Positions 57,638-64,000 of a stretch of DNA of 64,000 bases are shown here, in pieces (within the stretch, counting starts at the first letter, position 1; each line of letters starts with the position of its first letter). Source of the stretch: JAPPHY01 sp034423135 (GTDB lineage Bacteria > Chloroflexota > Dehalococcoidia > Lucifugimonadales > UBA2985). The translations under genes were made by a program, and so were the position numbers. A model generated the notes under the pieces. The model was not told the DNA's origin. It did not search any database and saw nothing but the letters and a program-made list of their open reading frames with translations. The stretch covers positions 87,791 through 151,790 of the forward strand of contig DAOUJC010000006.1 in assembly GCA_034423135.1 (NCBI GenBank), read 5' to 3'.

Positions 57638-59680
57638 CTACTCTACCAGCCAGATCCTGTCGTGGAGCCTCTGCTGGGAGTAGGTGCCTAGGTTGTAGTA
57701 CCGGACTCCTTTTGCCTCCCACCGGTTAGGCCATGCCTGGTTCATGATCCCAAGCGGCACGTGTACCGCGGACTCATGCAAGTAGAGTTCCATATCCCTG
57801 GCGATCTCCTCACTCCGTTCCCGGTCGAGGGTCACGTCAAGCTCTTCGATCAGGTCATCCAGTCTGGCCCAATCCTCCTCGGGTATCGGACCCTGGCCAG
57901 TCCATCCGGGATCGGCACGACAGTTCTCCCTGATGCGCCACTCACTGTGGATCCTCCAAAATCCGTCTATAGCGTGCCCGATGTAAGTCTGTCCGTATGT
58001 GGGGAGAGCCTCTGCCCGCATCGTGTACAGGCAGTCGGTCTGGGGGGGCCCGTAGAAGGAGGAGTCAATATACTGAACATCGAACTCCCAGTTGAGGTGC
58101 TTCTCGAAGAAGTCCAGACCCCACAGACTCACCTCTCGACGGCTCTGCAGCTGGATTACGTACTGGTCGGTGCGCGGCCGGTTGCCTGCGCCAAATGCCT
58201 CGTCCAGCAGCCGGTTCGCCTCGGCTATGTCAGCGTCCTTGGTTGCCGGGTTCATTCCGGGGAGCGTCTGGAACTCCTCAATCGGGATTCCCCAGCCGGA
58301 GTCGGGATGCAAAACCAGGTAGGGGTGGGCTCTGTTCACGTCCCCAACTCTGGTGGACTCCAGCCAGTCCTGGCGATCGAGAGCCAGCTGAATTGCATGC
58401 CTCACGTTCCAGTTGTCGAACGGGGGGATCAGGTGGTTCAGCAGGAAGTGCTGCTGGTGGTTGTAGCGGACTGTCTGAAGCTCGATGATGTCCGAGTGCT
58501 GGCCCTGGATCTGCTGCACCTGCTCCTTGGTGATGCCAATGCTGCCGTGGCCGGCCTGGTGAATCTTGCCGGTCACAAGCGCCGCGAACTTCGCGTCGTA
58601 GTCCGGGATGATGTGGTTGTCCATCCCGTCGATGAAGGGAGCTCCGGTCAGCCAGTAGTTCGGGTTCTTCCGGGATTCCATCACAGTCTGGGAGTCGGCC
58701 GAGAGAGGGATGAACGGGCCTGTTCCCATGTTGATCAAGTAGCCCTCGGGCTCCGGCGTGGACTGGATGGCGGGATATTCCGCGTCCATCCACTCGCGGT
58801 ACTCCTTGTCCCAGATCGCGATGCCGGTTGCAAGCCAGCCCAGCGTTCCGTTCCTCGCCCGGTCGAATCGCATCACAGCGGTCTTGCCGTCGAAACCGTC
58901 CGGGCAGCTAACGGAGTCAAGGTGGCCCATGTAGAACTCGCCGGTCCTGACATAGCTGGCACGGGTCTCCGGAGGAGGGCTGGCAAACCACTCGTGGCTC
59001 GCCTTGATGTCCTCGCACGCAAGCTCCGTACCGAATCCGGGCGCGCCCTGATCCTTCGCCCAGCCGGTCTCATGAAACTGCACGTCGTCACGCAGCTTGA
59101 ACGTGTACGTGAGGCCGTCCGCGGACACCGCGAAGCTCTTGCACAGGTCGCAGATGGGGGCGTCCCGGACGGTCCCCCAGGGGTCCAGCATCAGCAGGGA
59201 GTTGTGCGCCGCGAACTGCCACCGGCTGTATGGGCCGTAGCCCAGCGTGGTCTGGTACCTGGATGCACGTCTGGGATCGGCAGTCTTATAGATGCCGCCG
59301 TACTGCGGCTCGCCCCACTCGGCCTTGTAGCCGGGATGGTTCAGCAGGAAGTCCAGCCAGTCGTCCCGGTAGTCCAGGTCCTCTTGCGGGACCTCCGTGG
59401 CCGTGGGCTCCACAGTTGCGGTCGGCGTTACCATGGTAATCTCAGTGGGTTCCGGGGTATCTACAGGCTCAGTGGCCCTCGGTGGTGCTATGGGCGTGGA
59501 CGTGGGTACCGTGGTCGCAGTGGGCGTAGGCTCGGGCGCCTCTGTGGCACTTGGAGCAGTGGGGGTTGCCGGCGCGCGTACGGCAGTAGGCGGGACGTCA
59601 CACGCAAGCGCCGCCGAGACCATGATTGCGGCCAAGAGCGGCAAGAGAGTTCTTTGTCTTGGCGCAGTACTCAGGCGCAT
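57638..59680 (-). CDS. ABC transporter substrate-binding lipoprotein, family 5 (paralogue 3)
   Basis: A 680-aa receptor, the upstream member of the tandem pair. The signal ends VSAALAC (Cys 27), then a long Thr/Pro/Ala linker. The mature protein matches paralogue 2 almost line by line (FAAHNSLLMLDPWGTVRDAP, LTYTFKLRDDVQFHETGWAK, RYYNLGTYSQQRLHDRIWLV). Differences cluster in the linker and near the end (YIDSSFYGPPQTDCLYTMRA), which might tune specificity. It has its own promoter and no adjacent permease. Confidence 0.93.
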   Translation of the reverse strand: MRLSTAPRQRTLLPLLAAIMVSAALACDVPPTAVRAPATPTAPSATEAPEPTPTATTVPTSTPIAPPRATEPVDTPEPTEITMVTPTATVEPTATEVPQEDLDYRDDWLDFLLNHPGYKAEWGEPQYGGIYKTADPRRASRYQTTLGYGPYSRWQFAAHNSLLMLDPWGTVRDAPICDLCKSFAVSADGLTYTFKLRDDVQFHETGWAKDQGAPGFGTELACEDIKASHEWFASPPPETRASYVRTGEFYMGHLDSVSCPDGFDGKTAVMRFDRARNGTLGWLATGIAIWDKEYREWMDAEYPAIQSTPEPEGYLINMGTGPFIPLSADSQTVMESRKNPNYWLTGAPFIDGMDNHIIPDYDAKFAALVTGKIHQAGHGSIGITKEQVQQIQGQHSDIIELQTVRYNHQQHFLLNHLIPPFDNWNVRHAIQLALDRQDWLESTRVGDVNRAHPYLVLHPDSGWGIPIEEFQTLPGMNPATKDADIAEANRLLDEAFGAGNRPRTDQYVIQLQSRREVSLWGLDFFEKHLNWEFDVQYIDSSFYGPPQTDCLYTMRAEALPTYGQTYIGHAIDGFWRIHSEWRIRENCRADPGWTGQGPIPEEDWARLDDLIEELDVTLDRERSEEIARDMELYLHESAVHVPLGIMNQAWPNRWEAKGVRYYNLGTYSQQRLHDRIWLVE

Positions 59681-59706
59681 AAGCCACTTCCCATAGGAAT
59701 GATGTC

Positions 59707-59735
59707 ATGCTATTCGCCCCAAAGGCGTATGTCAA
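59707..59735 (-). promoter_or_regulatory. Promoter of receptor paralogue 3
   Basis: Minus strand TTGACA (59735-59730), 17-nt spacer and TAGCAT (59712-59707), 26 nt before the ATG at 59680. The spacing matches that of the paralogue 2 promoter, so the promoter was duplicated with the gene. Confidence 0.7.
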
Positions 59736-60189
59736 ATGACACACTAGCCTCCGATACAGAGACTTGCATGTATCATTCGTGTGCAATCGCCTCATGCCGT
59801 CCTTGCTTCTACCCAGTCCGATACCTATTGCATTCGCCCGGGCGCGCGTGCAAGAACTCGGTGGGCCAGCACGGAGATTGCACCTACCCTGAATGCCCAT
59901 GACTTGCAAACCAAGTACAAAACGCCGTTTGGGCGGTTCAAAGGGAGAGAGGTTCACGCACGCCACCACAAAAGGGCGGCGTTCAGGCCCGCCGCCCAAC
60001 CTGCCTGCGGTGGATTCGGCACTGCCGACGCGCTATACTTCCCGTCTGAGGCGCAAGAGGCGATTCGCGCACACTAGAGGAGGCGTATCGGGCCATGACA
60101 GCAGGGGGACACAGTGTGGTCTCAGGCATGCGGCCCTCGGCACGGCCGGCTGACGTGCAGCACCGGCTTGGACTTGCGGGAGCCGCGCT
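59736..60189. other. Intergenic region upstream of the IMPase-family gene
   Basis: About 450 bp with no supported gene. GGGCGGCG (59974-59981) pairs with CGCCGCCC (59990-59997) around an 8-nt loop; this hairpin has no T-run and its role is unclear. Short open frames here have no ribosome sites. Confidence 0.4.
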
Positions 60190-61014
60190 GTGACCGGCGA
60201 GGCCGGGGCCTCCCCGCGTCTGTCGCGAAGCGGCCGCACCGCGCTCGACGTGGCGCTGGAGGTATCGCGGGAGGCCGGCGAGATGCTGCTGGCGAGGCTC
60301 CACACCGACTTGGAGGTCTCCTACAAGGGCCGCGCCGACCTGGTGAGCGACGTCGACAAGCTGGTTGAGCGGCACGTCATCGAGCGCCTGAGGTCGGAGT
60401 TCCCGGACGACGGCTTTCTGGCGGAGGAGTCGGCGGGCGTGGAAACCTCGTCTGGCTTCACCTGGATCATCGACCCGCTGGACGGCACTCGCAACTACGT
60501 CCTGGGCATACCCTTCTTCTGCACGGTGCTCGCGATGGCGGAGGGGCCGGAGGTCACGCTGGGCCTGACGTTCGACCCGGTGCGCGGCGAGATGTTCCGC
60601 GCCGAGCGAGGCGGCGGCGCGTTCCTCAACGACAGCCCCATCAGCGTATCCGGCAAGACTGAGCTTGCGGAGGCCCTGCTCAGCTACGATCTGGGCACCG
60701 TGGACGAGAAGGCGGCCACTGCCATCGAGATGGTGCTGCACCTGTGGCCCAACATACAGGCCACGCGCATCATGGGCTCGGCGGCGCTGGGGCTGGCGTA
60801 TGCAGCCTGCGGCAGGACGGACGTGTACTTCCATCACCACCTCTCGCCGTGGGACGTGGCGGCGGCGCTCGTACTTGTGCCGGAAGCGGGCGGCATCGTA
60901 ACCGACAAGTACGAGAACCCCGGCTCGCTCTGCTCCGGGAGCGTCATCGTCGCTGGAAGAGAGCTGCACGCCGAATTCATGCGAGCGACCGACGGTCTCG
61001 CGTGGCGGCGGTAG
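60190..61014 (+). CDS. Inositol monophosphatase family protein
   Basis: A 274-aa Mg-dependent phosphatase of the IMPase/CysQ/FBPase group. The metal-binding residues are in FLAEESAG, WIIDPLDGTRNYVLGIPFF and the late HHLSPWDVAAALVLVPEAGG. The substrate may be inositol phosphate, fructose bisphosphate or PAP; the sequence does not decide. It starts at GTG 60190 with CGGGAG upstream. It stands alone before the DUF35 gene. Confidence 0.92.
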   Translation: MTGEAGASPRLSRSGRTALDVALEVSREAGEMLLARLHTDLEVSYKGRADLVSDVDKLVERHVIERLRSEFPDDGFLAEESAGVETSSGFTWIIDPLDGTRNYVLGIPFFCTVLAMAEGPEVTLGLTFDPVRGEMFRAERGGGAFLNDSPISVSGKTELAEALLSYDLGTVDEKAATAIEMVLHLWPNIQATRIMGSAALGLAYAACGRTDVYFHHHLSPWDVAAALVLVPEAGGIVTDKYENPGSLCSGSVIVAGRELHAEFMRATDGLAWRR

Positions 61015-61136
61015 CGCCGCGGCATACCTCCGGTCGATCGCTTCCCTGATTGTCCTGACCGTTGCATAGGATGACACCGGCCCAGCCTGGTGGTACACTC
61101 AATCGCGTCCACCCTACACCCGCGTGGAGGTGCATA

Positions 61137-61547
61137 GTGCCCAAACTCATACCGGTCCCCGACGAGCTCAGCAAACCCTTCTGGGATGCCGTCAATGACA
61201 AGAGGCTGATAGTCCAGCATTGCACTACCTGCGATACGCTCCAGTATCCGCCGCGGCCCGACTGCCAGGACTGCGACGACGGCGAACTGGTGTGGCAGGA
61301 GACCAGCGGTCGGGGTCACATCATGGCAAACATGGTTGTGGCGGACGGCAGGCTCGGAAGGACAAGGCCCGACCAGCCGTTCAACCTCGCCGTCATCTCG
61401 CTTGACGATGACCCCAGGATCAACTTCTTCTCGAACCTGCCGGGCGTGCCAGCCTACCAGGTGCCCATCGGCGCGGCAGTGGAGGTGACGTTCGAGGAGG
61501 TTGAGCCGGGCCAGCTCATCCACGAGTGGCGCCTGGTCGAAGAGTAG
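61137..61547 (+). CDS. DUF35 Zn-ribbon/OB-fold acyl-CoA-associated protein
   Basis: A 136-aa protein with an N-terminal helix (PDELSKPFWDAVNDKRLIVQ), a four-Cys zinc ribbon (HCTTCDTLQYPPRPDCQDC) and a C-terminal OB fold (VPIGAAVEVTFEEVEPGQLI). Such proteins pair with thiolase-like enzymes and hold or guide acyl-CoA substrates, as in ChsH2-Ltp2 of steroid degraders and archaeal thiolase complexes. The GTG at 61137 has GGAGG six bases before it. The thiolase-like gene follows after 42 nt. Confidence 0.92.
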   Translation: MPKLIPVPDELSKPFWDAVNDKRLIVQHCTTCDTLQYPPRPDCQDCDDGELVWQETSGRGHIMANMVVADGRLGRTRPDQPFNLAVISLDDDPRINFFSNLPGVPAYQVPIGAAVEVTFEEVEPGQLIHEWRLVEE

Positions 61548-61589
61548 GCGAACCACCGCAGCACAAAATCCGCTCATGGAGAAGTGACC

Positions 61590-62951
61590 ATGACACAACA
61601 GAGCACCGGAGGCGCCGACTGGCGCAGAAACAGGTTGGGACTTGGCGTCTGGCCCCATCAGGGCAAGGTGGCGATCGCGGGCTGGGGGCAGTCTCCTGTG
61701 GACCGCCGCTGGGACGGCGTGAGCATGGACAGGACGCTGGGAGCATTCGCCATTCTGGCCATCAAGCGCGCCCTAGAGGACGCAGGCATCGGGCCTGAGG
61801 ATGTTGACGGCCTGCTGTGCTGCCCGGAGAACATGGCGGGCAACCCCGGCCCTGCCGGCTCGTGGGGGCCGTACCGGCCATACTTGCCGCCTCCGTACGA
61901 CTCCGAGGACGGGCTGACCGTGGTCACCAACAACTGGATTCGCGGCCAGATGCCGGAGCTGACCAACATCCAGTACTCGCCCGACCACGTGCCTGCTATC
62001 GGCGATGGCATGGGGTTTGCAGCCCAGGCATGCGCCGATGGCATGTACCAGGTCGGCGTGTATGTATATACGGCCAACAACCTGGAGGGGAGATACCGCC
62101 AGGGCGGCGAGTTCGACAACGCTCACGTCAGCGGCAACCGGCAGTGGGGCCAGCCTTGGGGCGACTACCAGGGACTCATGACGTCGACAAACGTGCCGAT
62201 CCAGCAGTACTGCGAAAGGTACGGCGTGACCTGGGACGAGCTGCTTAGCCACTTCGTGATCAATCAGCACCGCAACGGCCTGCTGAAGAACCCCGGCGAG
62301 TACGAGGGGTGGAGCTACTACTACCAGAACGGCCCGTCCCAGCTGACCACCGAGGACTACGTGAACTCCCGGCACATCTACTTCCCGCTCAAGATCTGGG
62401 ACTGCGACCGGCCGGTGAACTCGGTGGGCGCGTTCGTGTTCACGACCGCCGAGCGGGCAGCAGACATGAGGCAGAAGCCGGTTTACGTGGTCAACCACAA
62501 CCAGGGCAGCGGCGGAAGAGCGCGGAGCAGCCAGGAGACCTTGGAAGATACGGAGAAGGCCAAGGAGTGGGTGGCCAGCCTGGTGTACGAGGGGTCGGGC
62601 TGGTCGCCAAGTGACGTGGACATCTTCAACCCGTACGACGGGTTCTCCACGTTCATGCCAACATCGCTGGAGGCGTTCCAGTGGCACGGCGTCCAGAAGG
62701 GTGACGCCGCCGACTTCCTGAGGGGCGACCTGCGGGTGGAAGGCCCGCACCCGTTCTGCTCCGGCGGCGGCAACCTGGGCAACGGGCGAACTCGCACCGC
62801 CATGTACATCGACAGCATCCAGCAGCTCAGAGGGACGGCAGGGCCAAGGCAGGTGAGCATCAAGGGCGGCCGGCCGCAGACGGCGATCTGCGCGTTCGCG
62901 CCCGGCAACAGCGCCGCCTACCTCTGCCTCACCAACGAGCTTCCGGGGTAA
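61590..62951 (+). CDS. Thiolase-superfamily protein without classic catalytic residues (Ltp2-like?)
   Basis: A 453-aa thiolase-fold protein. The N-terminal VAIAGWGQSPVDRRWDGVSM and AILAIKRALEDAGIGPEDVD are typical of the SCP2/lipid-transfer branch, and IDSIQQLRGTAG near the end is typical too. However, the nucleophile Cys expected before the long buried helix is missing (AIGDGMGFAAQ), and the GHPxG loop His is replaced (GGGNLGNGRTRT). These losses, plus the DUF35 partner, resemble Ltp2-type retro-aldolases that shorten side chains of steroid CoA esters. So carbon-carbon cleavage by an aldol route is more likely than Claisen thiolysis. The substrate is unknown. Confidence 0.85.
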   Translation: MTQQSTGGADWRRNRLGLGVWPHQGKVAIAGWGQSPVDRRWDGVSMDRTLGAFAILAIKRALEDAGIGPEDVDGLLCCPENMAGNPGPAGSWGPYRPYLPPPYDSEDGLTVVTNNWIRGQMPELTNIQYSPDHVPAIGDGMGFAAQACADGMYQVGVYVYTANNLEGRYRQGGEFDNAHVSGNRQWGQPWGDYQGLMTSTNVPIQQYCERYGVTWDELLSHFVINQHRNGLLKNPGEYEGWSYYYQNGPSQLTTEDYVNSRHIYFPLKIWDCDRPVNSVGAFVFTTAERAADMRQKPVYVVNHNQGSGGRARSSQETLEDTEKAKEWVASLVYEGSGWSPSDVDIFNPYDGFSTFMPTSLEAFQWHGVQKGDAADFLRGDLRVEGPHPFCSGGGNLGNGRTRTAMYIDSIQQLRGTAGPRQVSIKGGRPQTAICAFAPGNSAAYLCLTNELPG

Positions 62952-62959
62952 GCGCGGCA

Positions 62960-63763
62960 ATGCCCTACGCCGAGACAAACGGCATGAGCTTGTTCTACCA
63001 CGTGGCCGGTTCGGAGGAAGCGCCGCCCGTGCTTCTCATCACGGGCCTGAGCGGCGATCATCGCCAGTGGGCCGGGTTGGTTTCTACGCTCGCCCCATCC
63101 TTTCGCGTGATCGCGTTCGACAACCGCGACAGCGGCCAGAGCAGCCGCGCCGATGAGCAGTACGCCATCCTTGACATGGCGCGCGACGCCGCGGGCCTGC
63201 TGGAGTCGCTGGGGATCGAACGCGCGCACGTGGTGGGCCACTCGATGGGAGGAGCCATAGCGCAGGAGCTTGCGATCTCCTTTCCGTCGTTCGTGGACCG
63301 GCTGGCGCTGCTTGGCACCTACGACGCGCCCGACCCCCGCGGCTCGGCGCTGTTGAGGGGGTTCGCATCGCTAAGGCGGGAGATGCCCAGGGACGAGTAC
63401 CTGCGCCTCACACTGCCGTGGTCGTTCACCTACCATGAGTACGAGCAGCCCGACTTCATTGAGTGGCTGGTCCAGGCGGTCATGGACGACCCGCTGTACC
63501 AGGAGGCGGACGCCTACGAGAGGCAGATGGAGGCCACCATCGCATTCGACTCGCGAGAGCGCCTTCACCGCATATCGTGCCCCACGCTGCTGGTGTTCGG
63601 CGAGGACGACGTGCTCACGCCGATGCGCTTTGCGCACGAGATGTCGAAGGGCATAGCGGGGTCGCGGCTGGTGACGCTGGAGGGAACGGGCCACGGCTTC
63701 ATCTTTACGCGCGGCCGGGAGATCGGGGACGCTGTGCTTGGCTTCCTGCGGGAGGGCGGATAG
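62960..63763 (+). CDS. Alpha/beta hydrolase
   Basis: A 267-aa serine hydrolase. The nucleophile is in VVGHSMGGAIAQ, the oxyanion-region LLITGLSGDHRQW follows strand 3, DNRDSGQSSR is the usual loop, the acid is in LLVFGEDDVLTP and the His in LEGTGHGFIF. Typical of esterases or C-C hydrolases of the 3-oxoadipate enol-lactonase or MhpC type. It starts 8 nt after the thiolase-like gene, so the two are co-transcribed and may share a catabolic path. Confidence 0.93.
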   Translation: MPYAETNGMSLFYHVAGSEEAPPVLLITGLSGDHRQWAGLVSTLAPSFRVIAFDNRDSGQSSRADEQYAILDMARDAAGLLESLGIERAHVVGHSMGGAIAQELAISFPSFVDRLALLGTYDAPDPRGSALLRGFASLRREMPRDEYLRLTLPWSFTYHEYEQPDFIEWLVQAVMDDPLYQEADAYERQMEATIAFDSRERLHRISCPTLLVFGEDDVLTPMRFAHEMSKGIAGSRLVTLEGTGHGFIFTRGREIGDAVLGFLREGG

Positions 63764-63902
63764 CCCGCTCACCCTGAGCCTGTCGAAGGGCGTGAGCGGG
63801 AGACTGACAATCGTGTTCATCCGCTCATGGTTCGACAGGCTCACCACGAGCGGGCCGATAGTGGCTCACCGCGTAGGCGTGGCGTTAGTCCGCTCACCCT
63901 GA
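63763..63902. repeat. REP-like palindromic repeat cluster C, cut by an insertion
   Basis: Unit one (63763-63800) has arms CCCGCTCA and TGAGCGGG around TTCGACAGGCTCA on the minus strand; unit two (63820-63854) has CCGCTCATGGTTCGACAGG onward to CGAGCGGG. A third unit begins at 63889 (TCCGCTCACCCTGA) but stops at about 63902, where IS-like sequence begins. Confidence 0.8.
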
Positions 63903-64000
63903 TGGTATGAAAGAGTCACCTGATTCCTGCATGCTGTATGGGAGAAGACCAACAGCAAAGGAGGGACCAGGTGACACTATATATTGGACTGGATGTACAC
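63903..64000 (+). mobile_element. Left end of an IS110-family insertion element (partial)
   Basis: After the broken repeat unit, about 68 nt of new sequence leads to a transposase start. The exact border cannot be fixed without the other end. No terminal inverted repeat was seen, which fits the IS110 family. Confidence 0.6.
63971..64000 (+). CDS. IS110-family transposase, first 10 codons
   Basis: GTG at 63971 reads VTLYIGLDVH, the first acidic residue (GLDVH) of the DEDD transposase of IS110/IS1111 elements. AAAGGAGGG lies 5 nt before the start. The rest is outside the window. Confidence 0.65.
   Translation, partial: MTLYIGLDVH

Noticed and set aside
57761..59902. 713-codon plus-strand frame opposite receptor paralogue 3
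   Set aside because: Antisense shadow; the minus strand encodes a lipoprotein signal and family-5 receptor motifs.

Overview
The window looks like a chromosome segment of an uncultivated Chloroflexota bacterium, most like the Dehalococcoidia / SAR202 group. This is inferred from gene content: high-GC coding, many secreted lipoproteins, FG-GAP/ASPIC lipoproteins, orphan CoxL-type and CaiB-type enzymes, peptide-ABC binding proteins, an archaeal-type PEP carboxylase and TTCGACAGGCTCA-type intergenic repeats. No rRNA or marker alignment was possible, so the taxonomy is a suggestion.

Layout. 0-2.6 kb: threonine branch (homoserine kinase, then an aspartate kinase whose catalytic and ACT parts are separated by an in-frame TGA) and a small orphan gene with a good terminator. 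2.7-4.7 kb: an AT-richer cassette with a DNA adenine methyltransferase fused to an HNH domain plus two small genes. 4.8-8.2 kb: ppcA-trpF-trpB. 8.2-15.1 kb: zinc-ribbon DEAD helicase, FG-GAP lipoprotein, amidohydrolase lipoprotein and an MFS exporter, with repeat clusters between genes. 15.2-17.8 kb: type II restriction-modification pair. 17.9-19.5 kb: metal ABC permease and ATPase without a binding protein. 20-23.4 kb: a ligase-ACP-acyltransferase fusion and an MBL hydrolase. 23.5-27.6 kb: VapBC with a duplicated antitoxin, hisS, a second methyltransferase-HNH gene with a nonsense codon, and tRNA-Arg(GCG).

27.6-38.5 kb: a CoxL-like subunit, a double CaiB CoA-transferase, an 18-repeat LRR lipoprotein and a peptide-ABC operon (binding protein, two permeases). 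38.6-41.5 kb: a partner-switching signalling operon (STAS, receiver-PP2C, HATPase) divergent from a Fur-family regulator. 41.6-49 kb: a phosphoesterase-like gene, then a long minus-strand cluster ybeY-dnaX-ybaB-recR-recO-oadG-oadB-metF. 49-60 kb: a secreted HEMGH protein, an AIPR anti-phage-type gene, a second FG-GAP lipoprotein and two tandem binding-protein paralogues. 60-64 kb: inositol-phosphatase-family protein, DUF35 and thiolase-like pair, alpha/beta hydrolase, then a repeat cluster cut by the start of an IS110-family element.

Themes. Defence-type genes (two methyltransferase-HNH fusions, the restriction pair, AIPR, VapBC) are scattered as separate, often AT-richer insertions between housekeeping genes. 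Several genes (thrB, vapB twice, the amidohydrolase) have a promoter whose -10 box ends 6 nt before the start codon, which implies leaderless mRNAs. Catabolic genes (CoxL, CaiB, ligases, DUF35/thiolase, peptide uptake) fit a heterotroph using refractory organic matter.
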